DNA of 34,543 nucleotides from Sphingobacterium thalpophilum (GCA_945871875.1 CAMBYC010000019.1:1-34543), one strand, 5' to 3'; positions 19,822 to 29,239 are shown, counted from the first letter of the stretch. Numbers and translations are program-made. The notes: generated by a model from the letters alone, not told the origin.

Positions 19822-19933
19822 AATTAACACTTAACCATTAACACTTAACCATTAACACTTGACCATTAACACTTGACCATTAACACTTGACCATTAACAA
19901 TTAACCATTAACAATTAACCATTAACAATTAAC
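19822..19933 (-). repeat. Heptad array R5, 16 units (NNTTRAC on +), overlapping the 3' end of the GH36-like gene
   Basis: AATTAAC ACTTAAC CATTAAC ACTTAAC CATTAAC ACTTGAC CATTAAC ACTTGAC CATTAAC ACTTGAC CATTAAC AATTAAC CATTAAC AATTAAC CATTAAC AATTAAC; also a 14-nt higher-order period. Confidence 0.98.
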
Positions 19934-22122
19934 CACGTGTTTCCCCCTGGCTGTATAGTTACTTCAACCTTTATATCTCCCGCTGTATTAATCGCTTTAA
20001 TTTGACTTTTCCCGTCTTTCTCTCTTACCGTAGCTTTGCCTTTTAAACCGGTATAATACAACGGAACCGTTATGGTTCGGGTGATGGTTTCTTTCAAAGG
20101 ATTGTACAACATGATCAACGCTTTTGTCGGCAAATCTGGATTAACGTGCATTATCCCATCCCAATCTCGGCCATCTGCTCTCCTTAAATGTATAATATCT
20201 GAATTCAAAATGTCTCGATACTTATTATACCAGTTGATTACTTTTATCACAGTTTGTTTGGTAGCTTCCGTATCGTATAACCTTGGACCCCGATAACAGG
20301 CTTGCACACCGGCTCCATAATATTGCATCATCAATTGTTCGTAATCATCAAGATGTTCTGACAATGGCTCCAATACGGCATCTGCTCCCCCACCCTGGTA
20401 TCTTGTTAATGGCACAAAGCCCCATCCCATTGATGGCGTTTTCTCCCATAATCCATCATAAATATTCTGACGATTTAAAATCTTTTGTTGTGCTCTAGAC
20501 AAAGAGAAATTTACTTCCCTATAACCAATGCCCGTTTTGTGGGTTCCATCTAAAAAATACCAATCTGGTGCATTTATGTAAATACCCCTCTCGTTACACC
20601 ACCTGTAAAACCCTTTCTGCAACTCCATTTGCTTCCATTGAGAATCTTCTAAACCTAAATGCCCTGGATGTTTTGTTGATGCACAAACATCACCGGGATA
20701 AGGTCCATCGTTTTCAAATATATCAAAGCCGGTTTCGGTGATGAAATATTGTAAAGTCTTTAAATAGTTTAAGCCCCATTTGCTGCCTAAACAGGGTGCA
20801 TTGCCAAAAAAAGCTCCAGCATCTGGTTTACCTGTTATTGGATCGATCACATCATCTTCATCACTGATTCTTCTTGAACTGAACAATGAATAACCCCCTA
20901 TCAAAATGTTTTTTTGATGTGCATAATTGGATAATTCTTTCCATCTTTTTACATTACCTGCGGAAGTATCTTCCATATTGCAATGGCTTCCAAAACTTAA
21001 AATCAAAGCTTCATAACCCGTTGCTGCACATTGATCGATGGCAGTTCTTACTTGTTGGTCGCTAGAACTTACCAAATGCATAAATATCGGATTCGCCATC
21101 ACCCAAGGTGCCACAACCCTATACATCTTTCTAATCGCCAATCCTCGTCTTTCTCTATCGTAACTGTCCATCAACAATTCATGGGTGCGTACCGATTTAA
21201 AGGTTTCACTGGGTTTAAGGGAAACGCGTTGTAGTTTCTCTGGATATACTTCCAACAAACAGGGTGTTTGATAATTGTAATTCACCTGAGAAGTATAGGC
21301 AGGATCAACATTCCAATGGGTGGTTTGATCGCTGATATCGTAACGCATGGCGTTGTTGAAAGCGTAATTGGTTTCTACATAAATACCATGTTGCTTTTTC
21401 ATTTGCTCAGGACTACCAACAACTGCACTTTCTTCTTCTACCAACGCCAATCGCTCATTAACAACCCTGTTGATATCAATTGAAACTTTGCTTTTATTTT
21501 CTATTGATAATGATTTCACCAACAATGGAATTCCATCATACAATGCATATTGAACGGTAATAATAATGTCTTTTAATTCTTTTAATGATGAATGAAACGT
21601 AAATGAAACCAATTTACCGTTTGTGCTGGTCTTCCCTGATATGGGTGTTTTTACTTTCCAATTGATATAAGGTTGTAATGGGGTAATTTTCATATCAACA
21701 AAATGAAAATCACTATCATTGGTTGTGAAACCATCAATCCATTGGGTTTGTAAATAAGCACGTTCTTTTTGTCCATGTAATCCGCCAATATTATAGGCTT
21801 TTCCATTAAGCTGAACAATTGCTTCGGGTTCGATGGCACGTAACAATTGTTGTCCAGAACTTTGGTTGCTATAATCAATACACGCTAAATTGGGTTGCAC
21901 ACGAAATGTACGTTTCAATAAACCATTGCTTAAAATGATATCCTTTCCATCGGCAGATTTATATACTTCGGCTTTTGTGGTTCTAGGTGAAATCAACCAA
22001 TCGGTTGTAACAGTATTGAAATTATTTTGAAACAAAGGCAATGAAGCAAGCTGTGTTTGAGCAATATTTACATTTACAATCAAAATAGCTGCAAATAATA
22101 GTAAGATTTGAATATTTTTCAT
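19915..22122 (-). CDS. Secreted glycoside hydrolase, alpha-galactosidase-like (GH36/clan GH-D-like) TIM barrel
   Basis: 735 aa with signal peptide; N-terminal beta-sandwich; barrel segments 'GYEALILSFGSHCNMED', 'TGFDIFENDGPYPGDVCAS', 'YINAPDWYFLDG'; family assignment by pattern only. Confidence 0.65.
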   Translation of the reverse strand: MKNIQILLLFAAILIVNVNIAQTQLASLPLFQNNFNTVTTDWLISPRTTKAEVYKSADGKDIILSNGLLKRTFRVQPNLACIDYSNQSSGQQLLRAIEPEAIVQLNGKAYNIGGLHGQKERAYLQTQWIDGFTTNDSDFHFVDMKITPLQPYINWKVKTPISGKTSTNGKLVSFTFHSSLKELKDIIITVQYALYDGIPLLVKSLSIENKSKVSIDINRVVNERLALVEEESAVVGSPEQMKKQHGIYVETNYAFNNAMRYDISDQTTHWNVDPAYTSQVNYNYQTPCLLEVYPEKLQRVSLKPSETFKSVRTHELLMDSYDRERRGLAIRKMYRVVAPWVMANPIFMHLVSSSDQQVRTAIDQCAATGYEALILSFGSHCNMEDTSAGNVKRWKELSNYAHQKNILIGGYSLFSSRRISDEDDVIDPITGKPDAGAFFGNAPCLGSKWGLNYLKTLQYFITETGFDIFENDGPYPGDVCASTKHPGHLGLEDSQWKQMELQKGFYRWCNERGIYINAPDWYFLDGTHKTGIGYREVNFSLSRAQQKILNRQNIYDGLWEKTPSMGWGFVPLTRYQGGGADAVLEPLSEHLDDYEQLMMQYYGAGVQACYRGPRLYDTEATKQTVIKVINWYNKYRDILNSDIIHLRRADGRDWDGIMHVNPDLPTKALIMLYNPLKETITRTITVPLYYTGLKGKATVREKDGKSQIKAINTAGDIKVEVTIQPGGNTWLIVNG

Positions 22123-22253
22123 TTAAAAACTTTAATGATTAAACTTTGATCAACATTTATTAAAAATAAGTCAAAAGATATGTAAGTTTTGTTTAAATTA
22201 AGCATCTTTTAGTATTCCAACATATTTTTAAATTTTACATTCAAAAGAAATTC

Positions 22254-23822
22254 ATGAGAAGATTTAGCGTTAAAACATTATTCATTCTTCTTGCACTCCC
22301 TTTTGCAGGAATAGCGCAACAAGAGCAACTCGATTTGGGTATGGTTGCAAAAATTAGAGATGAGGGTTTGAATCATTCACAAGTTATGGACATTGCGTTT
22401 CACCTTACCGATTTAAACGGCAATCGCCTTACCAATTCTCCAGGTTATAAAAAAGCCGCCAATTATGCACAAGCAACATTAAGTGGTTGGGGTATTCAAA
22501 ATGCAACAATAGAACCTTGGGGAGAATTTGGAAAAGGATGGCAATTGGAAAAAGCTTATTTCGCAATGACTGCCCCTTATTACAAAAACATTCTTGCTTA
22601 TCCTAAAACATGGTGTAAAGGTACAAAAGGACCTAAAGAAGCACAATTGTTGGTCGTTAATATTACAGATTCTTTATCACTATTGTCTTATGTAGGAAAG
22701 TTAAAAGGTGTAGTAATTATTCCAGACATCAAATACGATTACAAACAAAGTTTTAAAGCAGATGCCAATCGTTATTCAGAAGAAGAATTACAGAAAATGG
22801 CAGATGCAAAACCAATAGGTCCACGTGGTGGTGGCAGACCACAAGGTCAGGATACCGCACAAATGAGAAGGTATCGTGAACAAATGCAACGTGGTTTTGG
22901 TCCGATGCGCGTTTTAAACATTTTAAAAGCAATGGCATTGAAAGAAGGTGCCGTTGCAATATTAAGCTCTTCAGTAAAAAACCACGACGGAACAATTTTT
23001 GCTCAAGGTGGTGGTGCTTATAAAGGTGGAGATGCAGAAAACGTTTTGGATATGGTTGTTAGTGTAGAAGATTACAACACCATGCTACGAATAGCCAAAG
23101 CAGGTACAGAAGTAAAAGTTGAAACTGATGTAAAAACCAAGTTTTATACCGATGATCTTCAAGGATATAATGTGATTGCTGAAATTCCAGGTACTGATCC
23201 TTTGTTGAAAGATGAAGTAGTTATGATTGGTGCACACTTGGATTCTTGGCAAACTGGAACAGGTTCTACAGACAATGCTTCAGGATCAGCGGTAATGATG
23301 GAGGTAATGAGAATAATGAAAACCTTAGGTGTTAAACCACGAAGAACCATCAGAATTGGTTTGTGGAGTGGTGAAGAACAAGGTTTGTTGGGTTCAAGAG
23401 GGTATGTAAAAAAGACTTTTGGCGGAATGGCTCCTGCAGATCGTTTGTCGGCTTACGATAAATTCTCTGGTTATTTTAATATTGACAACGGCACTGGAAA
23501 GATTCGTGGTATTTATCTACAAGGCAATGAAGGTTGCAGATCTATATTCACACAATGGTTAGCACCATTTAAAGATTTAGGAGCTACAACCGTTACCATC
23601 AGCAACACTGGCGGAACCGATCACCAATCATTTGACGGCATTGGATTACCAGGTTTCCAATTTATTCAAGATGAAATCGAATATGATACAAGAACTCACC
23701 ATAGCAATATGGATGTTTACGACCATCTTATTGAATCAGATTTGAAACAAATTGCAACTATTGTAGCATCATTTGTTTACAACACTGCTCAAAGAGACCA
23801 AAAACTACCAAGAAAAAATTAA
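22254..23822 (+). CDS. Secreted M28-family metallopeptidase with PA-type insert
   Basis: 522 aa; signal peptide; 'VVMIGAHLDSWQTGTGSTDNASGSAVMMEVMRIMKT', 'RIGLWSGEEQGLLGSRGYV', 'GGTDHQSFDGIGLPGFQFIQD' zinc-ligand motifs. Confidence 0.93.
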   Translation: MRRFSVKTLFILLALPFAGIAQQEQLDLGMVAKIRDEGLNHSQVMDIAFHLTDLNGNRLTNSPGYKKAANYAQATLSGWGIQNATIEPWGEFGKGWQLEKAYFAMTAPYYKNILAYPKTWCKGTKGPKEAQLLVVNITDSLSLLSYVGKLKGVVIIPDIKYDYKQSFKADANRYSEEELQKMADAKPIGPRGGGRPQGQDTAQMRRYREQMQRGFGPMRVLNILKAMALKEGAVAILSSSVKNHDGTIFAQGGGAYKGGDAENVLDMVVSVEDYNTMLRIAKAGTEVKVETDVKTKFYTDDLQGYNVIAEIPGTDPLLKDEVVMIGAHLDSWQTGTGSTDNASGSAVMMEVMRIMKTLGVKPRRTIRIGLWSGEEQGLLGSRGYVKKTFGGMAPADRLSAYDKFSGYFNIDNGTGKIRGIYLQGNEGCRSIFTQWLAPFKDLGATTVTISNTGGTDHQSFDGIGLPGFQFIQDEIEYDTRTHHSNMDVYDHLIESDLKQIATIVASFVYNTAQRDQKLPRKN

Positions 23823-23834
23823 TTCATAAGTTAC

Positions 23835-23876
23835 GAAGTAGTAAGTAGTAAGGGGTAAGTAGTAAGGAGTAAGAAT
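23835..23876 (+). repeat. Heptad array R6 (unit TAAGTAG) downstream of the M28 peptidase
   Basis: GAAGTAG TAAGTAG TAAGGGG TAAGTAG TAAGGAG TAAGAAT. Confidence 0.95.
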
Positions 23877-23913
23877 TTGGTTTTTATAGAGATTTACTAA
23901 CTTGTCAACTCAA

Positions 23914-23941
23914 AATTAACTTACTACTAACTACTAACTAC
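23914..23941 (-). repeat. Heptad array R7 (unit TAACTAC on +) abutting the bidirectional terminator
   Basis: AATTAAC TTACTAC TAACTAC TAACTAC; inverted relative to R6. Confidence 0.92.
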
Positions 23942-23943
23942 TA

Positions 23944-23977
23944 AAAAAAAAGTCTCGCAATTGCGAGACTTTTTTTT
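23944..23977. terminator. Bidirectional rho-independent terminator between M28 peptidase (+) and tRNA-Ser (-)
   Basis: Perfect 34-nt palindrome AAAAAAAGTCTCGCAATTGCGAGACTTTTTTT. Confidence 0.93.
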
Positions 23978-23985
23978 GTGAAGGG

Positions 23986-24076
23986 CGGTGAGGGAGGGAT
24001 TCGAACCCTCGGTAAGGCTTTAAGGCCCTACGACGGTTTAGCAAACCGTTGATTTCAGCCACTCATCCACCTCACC
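23986..24076 (-). tRNA. tRNA-Ser (anticodon GCT)
   Basis: Reverse complement GGTGAGGTGGATGAGTGGCTGAAATCAACGGTTTGCTAAACCGTCGTAGGGCCTTAAAGCCTTACCGAGGGTTCGAATCCCTCCCTCACC+G: 7-bp acceptor stem, anticodon loop TTGCTAA, long class II variable arm, GGTTCGAATCC T-arm. CCA not encoded. Confidence 0.96.
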
Positions 24077-24190
24077 TACACTTATTTTAGGGGATGCAAA
24101 AATAACAAAAAAACTTTCCAATTACCAAATAAATTAAAACTTAGTATGAATACATGTAAAAATATATTTTCACTTCTTGAAGTTTATAAT

Positions 24191-25624
24191 TTAAACAGAT
24201 GCTGATTGAACTTTTTGTTGAAGCTCTAAAACACTTTCTCTGAATATATTATCTGTATCCATTAAATCTTTTACTTGTTGACAAGAATGGATTACCGTGG
24301 TATGATCTCTTCCACCAAAGTGGTTACCAATAGTTTTTAAAGAATTTTTAGTAAAAATCTTAGAAAGATACATGGTTATCTGGCGGGCTTGAACTATCTC
24401 ACGTTTACGTGTTTTTTGGAGCAATTTATCGTAAGGCAATTCAAAATAATCACAAACCATTTTCTGAATGGCATCTATTGTAACTTCTTTTGAAGTTGTT
24501 TTAACAATATTACGCAATACTTTTTTTGCCAACTCCAGATCAATTTCTCTTTTGTTGAGAGAAGATTGAGCAAGCATATTAATTAAAGAACTTTCTAAAT
24601 CTCTTACATTGCTTTGGATATTGTAAGCCAAATATTTTACTACTTCTGGTGGCATTTCCAAACCATCATTCTGCATTTTTTTGTATAATATTTCAATTCG
24701 CGTTTCATAATCAGGCATAACAAGATCGGTACTCAAACCCCATCTAAATCTGCTCAACAATCGTTCTTGAACACCCTCCAAATCTTTTGGTGATTTGTCA
24801 GAACTTAAAATCAACTGTTTGCCAGATTGGTGCAAATGGTTAAATATTGCAAAAAATGCATCTTGGGTTTTTTCTGCTCTGTTAAAAAATTGAATGTCAT
24901 CAATAATCAAAACATCAATCAATTGGTAAAAATGAATAAAATCATTTATTGCATTGTTTCTGCTATGATCTTGAAACTGGTTGATAAACTTTTCAGAACT
25001 TACATACAAAACCACTTTATTGGCGTGTAAGCGTTTCACTTCATTGCCAATAGCTTGAATAAGATGCGATTTACCTAAACCAACATTTCCATAAACAACC
25101 AATGGATTGAAAGAAGTTGCACCAGGCTTTTCTGCTACTGTTTTGCCTGCCCTACGTGCAACACGATTACAATCTCCTTCTACAAATGCATCAAAAGTAT
25201 TTGCAGGGTTCAATTGTGAATCAATCTGCATTTTCTTTAACCCCGGAATTACAAAAGGATTTTTAACAGGATTATTCATCACCAATGGAAAATCCATTTC
25301 ATTGTGGTTAAATGTCTTCATTCCGTTACCAGGAAGATTCATTGTTAGTGGTTTGTTTTTCTCATTCCCACTGTCAACCATAATTCTATACTCTAAACGT
25401 GCATCTTTACCCAATTGACGCTTTAAAGTTTTTGCCAACAGATTTACATAGTGTTCTTCAAGATATTCAAAGAAAAACTGGCTAGGCACTTGAATGGTTA
25501 AAACATTACCCTTTAAGGCAACCGGTTTTATTGGTTCAAACCAAGTCTTAAAATGTTGCCACTCAACTATGTCTTTAATAATCTCTAAACAAGCCTGCCA
25601 AATTTTTTCAAAAGAATTATCCAT
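24191..25624 (-). CDS. dnaA: Chromosomal replication initiator protein DnaA
   Basis: 477 aa; 'NPLVVYGNVGLGKSHLIQAIGNEV' Walker A, 'VLIIDDIQFF' Walker B, C-terminal 'FGGRDHTTVIHSCQQVKDL' DnaA-box binding signature. Confidence 0.98.
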   Translation of the reverse strand: MDNSFEKIWQACLEIIKDIVEWQHFKTWFEPIKPVALKGNVLTIQVPSQFFFEYLEEHYVNLLAKTLKRQLGKDARLEYRIMVDSGNEKNKPLTMNLPGNGMKTFNHNEMDFPLVMNNPVKNPFVIPGLKKMQIDSQLNPANTFDAFVEGDCNRVARRAGKTVAEKPGATSFNPLVVYGNVGLGKSHLIQAIGNEVKRLHANKVVLYVSSEKFINQFQDHSRNNAINDFIHFYQLIDVLIIDDIQFFNRAEKTQDAFFAIFNHLHQSGKQLILSSDKSPKDLEGVQERLLSRFRWGLSTDLVMPDYETRIEILYKKMQNDGLEMPPEVVKYLAYNIQSNVRDLESSLINMLAQSSLNKREIDLELAKKVLRNIVKTTSKEVTIDAIQKMVCDYFELPYDKLLQKTRKREIVQARQITMYLSKIFTKNSLKTIGNHFGGRDHTTVIHSCQQVKDLMDTDNIFRESVLELQQKVQSASV

Positions 25625-26143
25625 GTTTCTTCACTAAGTTTTTAAAGGTGACTTTATTTATATCATAAAACTAGAAAGTGATGTTAACCAAATATTAAAT
25701 TCATTACATCTCTGATTAACAATAAAACGCCTTCTAATTTGTATCTTTTTCAAAACATTTATTATTAAAACATTATAAAATCAACTTAATGAATTGTTTA
25801 ATAATGTTAAAATAATCATACCACACGAAACTAAATTTTACACAAAAAATCAACGCACAATTTTCAAGTGGGTAACGAATATAGATTCCAAAAAGTGAAT
25901 AAAAAATTTTTTAATTACCATTTTTTTAATTTTCATGATATTAAAATCTATATGTTTTGAGGTCAAAAAAATGAAGTTCAACGGTGGCTTATATTTCAGG
26001 AAAATTTCAGTTTTGATATTATAAAAATAAATATTTGATGAAATTTATTTTTTTTTAAATGGCTTTGAAATCTCAAAAACTTGATTAATTTCACCATACT
26101 ACATCCAATTTAGGATTTCTCTATTTTTACAAAAAATTGATTT

Positions 26144-26578
26144 ATGGCATTTGACATCACAGGAAAACTTATCCTGAAAAATGAAACGATTCAGCGAACT
26201 GAATCCTTCAAAACAAGGGAATTTGTAATTGAAACAAATGAGGACATTAACGGAAGAATCATCAATAATTACATAAAATTCCAAGTTGTTCAAGACAGAA
26301 CTTCATTATTGGACAGATATAATTTGGGTGACATGATGAAAGTGCATTTCAACATTAGAGGAACAAAGTGGGAGAAAAATGGTCAAACCAATTACATTAC
26401 CAATTTGGATGCTTGGAGAATTGAGCAAGATCTTGGAACAACAACTCCTCCCCCTCCACCAACCACTACCACATCTGCTCCTAGAGAAAATCCAATTGAC
26501 ACTAGCACACAACCAGATCCATTCCCTACTACAAAACCTGTAGCAAATGGTATGACTGGTGACGATCTTCCTTTTTAA
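26144..26578 (+). CDS. DUF3127-like small OB-fold-type protein with Pro/Thr-rich linker and SSB-like C-terminal tip
   Basis: 144 aa; 'DITGKLILKNETIQRTESFKTREFVIET...IKFQVVQDRTSLLDRYNLGDMMKVHFNIRGTKWEKNGQTNYITNLDAWRIE' matches the DUF3127 pattern; tail TTTPPPPPTTTTSAP...GMTGDDLPF. Confidence 0.85.
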   Translation: MAFDITGKLILKNETIQRTESFKTREFVIETNEDINGRIINNYIKFQVVQDRTSLLDRYNLGDMMKVHFNIRGTKWEKNGQTNYITNLDAWRIEQDLGTTTPPPPPTTTTSAPRENPIDTSTQPDPFPTTKPVANGMTGDDLPF

Positions 26579-26608
26579 CAATTTACATTTTCAGGACAAC
26601 TCCCTGAC

Positions 26609-28192
26609 ATGCAAAAGAATATAACCCTCAGATTAAGTCCTGAAGAATCAGACAATTCCCATTTAATTAAGCAGCAAATTGCTGCAATTGAAGCCATTGA
26701 TGCATCTGCCATTACTGGCTTTTTTTGTTTAAAAAAATCTTTAGATGCCCGAAGCAGACAGATTTGGGTGAATTTAACCTTGTCTGTTACCATTAATGAA
26801 CCTTTTATCAATAGGCCACTTACCCCCTTTCATTTTAAAGAGGTATTTAAAGCAACTAAAAAAGCTGTAATAATCGGAGCTGGTCCCGCAGGATTGTTTG
26901 CCGCACTTAAACTATTAGAGAAAGGTGTAAAACCGATTATATTAGAACGAGGTAAAGATGTTTCTTCTCGAAGAAGAGATCTTGCGGCATTAAACAAATA
27001 TGGTATCATCAATGAAAACAGCAATTATTGCTTTGGAGAAGGTGGTGCAGGAACCTATAGCGATGGTAAATTATATACAAGAAGTAAAAAAAGAGGCGAT
27101 ATAGATAGAATTTTACAATTGTTTGTCCATTTTGGAGCAGAAGAAAAAATTTTATACAAATCACACCCGCATATTGGTACAAATAAATTACCCCAGATTA
27201 TTGCCAAAATAAGAGAACAAATATTGCACTTAGGAGGCGAAATACATTTTGAACAACAAGTGGATGATTTTGAAGTTATTAACAATTCTATCGCTTCTGT
27301 AACAACCGCAAATGGGGATAAGTTTATAGGAGATTCTTTTATATTAGCTACCGGACATTCGGCAAGAGATATTTTTGAGTTACTGCATCAACAAAAAATT
27401 TTAATAGAAGCAAAACCATTTGCATTAGGGGTTAGAATTGAACATCCACAAGAACTAATCAATCAAATACAATACCATCGAACAACTTTGGATGATATTT
27501 TACCAGCAGCTGCATACAGTTTGGTAGAACAAGTAGAAGGAAAAGGTGTGTTTTCTTTTTGTATGTGTCCGGGTGGAATTATTGCACCTGCTGCAACCTC
27601 TGCAGGAGAATTGGTTGTAAACGGATGGAGTCCATCCAAAAGAAATAATCCATTTGCAAATTCAGGATTAGTAGTTCAGGTAGATGAACAAGAAGCGATG
27701 CAAACTTTCCGCAACAAACAATTCTACAATGGTGAAATTCCAAATGAGAGAGATCCATTGCTGTTGATGAAATTTCAAAGATTAATTGAAACGATTTCAT
27801 TTAATGCAGGCGGAGGAAATTTTAAAGCTCCAGCACAAAGGGTAAGTGATTTTGTTACAAATAAAGTTTCTGCAAACTTACCAATTTGCTCTTACCACCC
27901 CGGCACAGTTTCATCTAACCTCCATCAAATACTTCCCCCTTTTATAAGTGAAACGTTAAAAACTGGCTTGATTGCTTTTGGCAAAAAAATGAAAGGCTAT
28001 GTAACCAATGAAGCCATCATGGTAGCAACAGAAAGCAGAACATCTTCACCTGTTCGTATTCCTCGTGATCCAGAATTGCTTTCACATCCTCAAATTAAAA
28101 ATCTTTATCCTTGTGGTGAAGGTGCTGGGTATGCAGGGGGAATTGTAAGTGCCGCAATTGACGGAGAAAGGGTGGCAGAGAAAATTGGATAA
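26609..28192 (+). CDS. FAD/NAD(P)-dependent oxidoreductase (COG2509-like dehydrogenase)
   Basis: 527 aa; 'KKAVIIGAGPAGLFAALKLLEKGVKPIILERG' dinucleotide-binding motif, 'CFGEGGAGTYSDGKLYTRSKKRGD', 'LYPCGEGAGYAGGIVSAAIDGERVAEKI'. Confidence 0.92.
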   Translation: MQKNITLRLSPEESDNSHLIKQQIAAIEAIDASAITGFFCLKKSLDARSRQIWVNLTLSVTINEPFINRPLTPFHFKEVFKATKKAVIIGAGPAGLFAALKLLEKGVKPIILERGKDVSSRRRDLAALNKYGIINENSNYCFGEGGAGTYSDGKLYTRSKKRGDIDRILQLFVHFGAEEKILYKSHPHIGTNKLPQIIAKIREQILHLGGEIHFEQQVDDFEVINNSIASVTTANGDKFIGDSFILATGHSARDIFELLHQQKILIEAKPFALGVRIEHPQELINQIQYHRTTLDDILPAAAYSLVEQVEGKGVFSFCMCPGGIIAPAATSAGELVVNGWSPSKRNNPFANSGLVVQVDEQEAMQTFRNKQFYNGEIPNERDPLLLMKFQRLIETISFNAGGGNFKAPAQRVSDFVTNKVSANLPICSYHPGTVSSNLHQILPPFISETLKTGLIAFGKKMKGYVTNEAIMVATESRTSSPVRIPRDPELLSHPQIKNLYPCGEGAGYAGGIVSAAIDGERVAEKIG

Positions 28193-28303
28193 TTTAATAA
28201 CAAACTATAGTTGTTTAAAAATTGTAAAGCCAGAATTTACCACTCATAAAAAAATACACAGAACTTATACTTAACCGTTAAGATGTTAGTACATTTACAA
28301 TCT

Positions 28304-29239
28304 ATGGAACAGTTTCTTCAGGTGCAACACCTTAAAAAGCAATTTGAAACGCAGAAAGCGGTGGATGATATCAGTTTCACCATCAATAAAGGTTCAATAT
28401 TTGGATTATTAGGTCCAAACGGAGCAGGCAAAACAACTTTATTGCGAATGATTACAGGGATTTTTCTTCCTGATGAAGGTCAAATTTTAATGAATGGAAA
28501 ACCTTTTGACCCATCAAAAGATGTTTCTAAAATTGGCTACATGCCAGAAGAAAGAGGCTTGTATAAAAAGATGAAAATTGGCGAACAAGCCCTTTATCTT
28601 GCCCAATTGAAGGGTTTATCTAAAGCCGATGCCATGGCTAAAATCAAAGAATGGTTTATTAAATTCGAGATGCAATCTTGGTATAATAAAAAAGTGGAAG
28701 ATTTAAGTAAGGGTATGAGCCAAAAATTGCAGTTTGTTACTACAGTTTTACACAACCCCGAATTGATTATCCTTGACGAGCCATTTAGTGGTTTAGACCC
28801 TGTTAATGCAAATTTAATTAAAGACGAAATTTATAAACTTGCTAAAAGTGGTTCTACAATAATTTTCAGTACCCACAGAATGGAACAAGTAGAGGAAATT
28901 TGTGATCACATAATATTGGTTAATAAAGGTTCAAAAATTCTTGACGGCACAGTTAAACAAATTAGGCAAGATTTTAAAGAAGATTTATTTGCAATAGAGT
29001 TTGACAATCTGCTTTTGCCTGAGCATGCTGGCACACATCTTTTTCAAGTGGTAAATAAAATAGATCAGAAATTAATTATCAAAAGAAACGAAGGCTATAG
29101 CAACAACGATATCATTGAATATTTTATTAAACAGGGTTTAGAGATATCTAGTTTCAATGAAATTCTACCATCCTTAAATGATATTTTTATTCGTTTGGTA
29201 GAATCAACCCCAACTGCCAGACAATTTCAAACGGTTTAA
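28304..29239 (+). CDS. ABC transporter ATP-binding protein (NatA-like)
   Basis: ORF track starts at 28283, but ATG at 28304 (MEQFLQVQHLKKQF) is the better start. Walker A 'GLLGPNGAGKTTLLRM', signature 'LSKGMSQKLQFV', Walker B 'LIILDEPFSGLDP'. Confidence 0.94.
   Translation: MEQFLQVQHLKKQFETQKAVDDISFTINKGSIFGLLGPNGAGKTTLLRMITGIFLPDEGQILMNGKPFDPSKDVSKIGYMPEERGLYKKMKIGEQALYLAQLKGLSKADAMAKIKEWFIKFEMQSWYNKKVEDLSKGMSQKLQFVTTVLHNPELIILDEPFSGLDPVNANLIKDEIYKLAKSGSTIIFSTHRMEQVEEICDHIILVNKGSKILDGTVKQIRQDFKEDLFAIEFDNLLLPEHAGTHLFQVVNKIDQKLIIKRNEGYSNNDIIEYFIKQGLEISSFNEILPSLNDIFIRLVESTPTARQFQTV

Noticed and set aside
25617-25625. TTATCCATG near the dnaA start
   Set aside because: Two mismatches to the DnaA box and simply encodes the dnaA start region (reverse of MDN).
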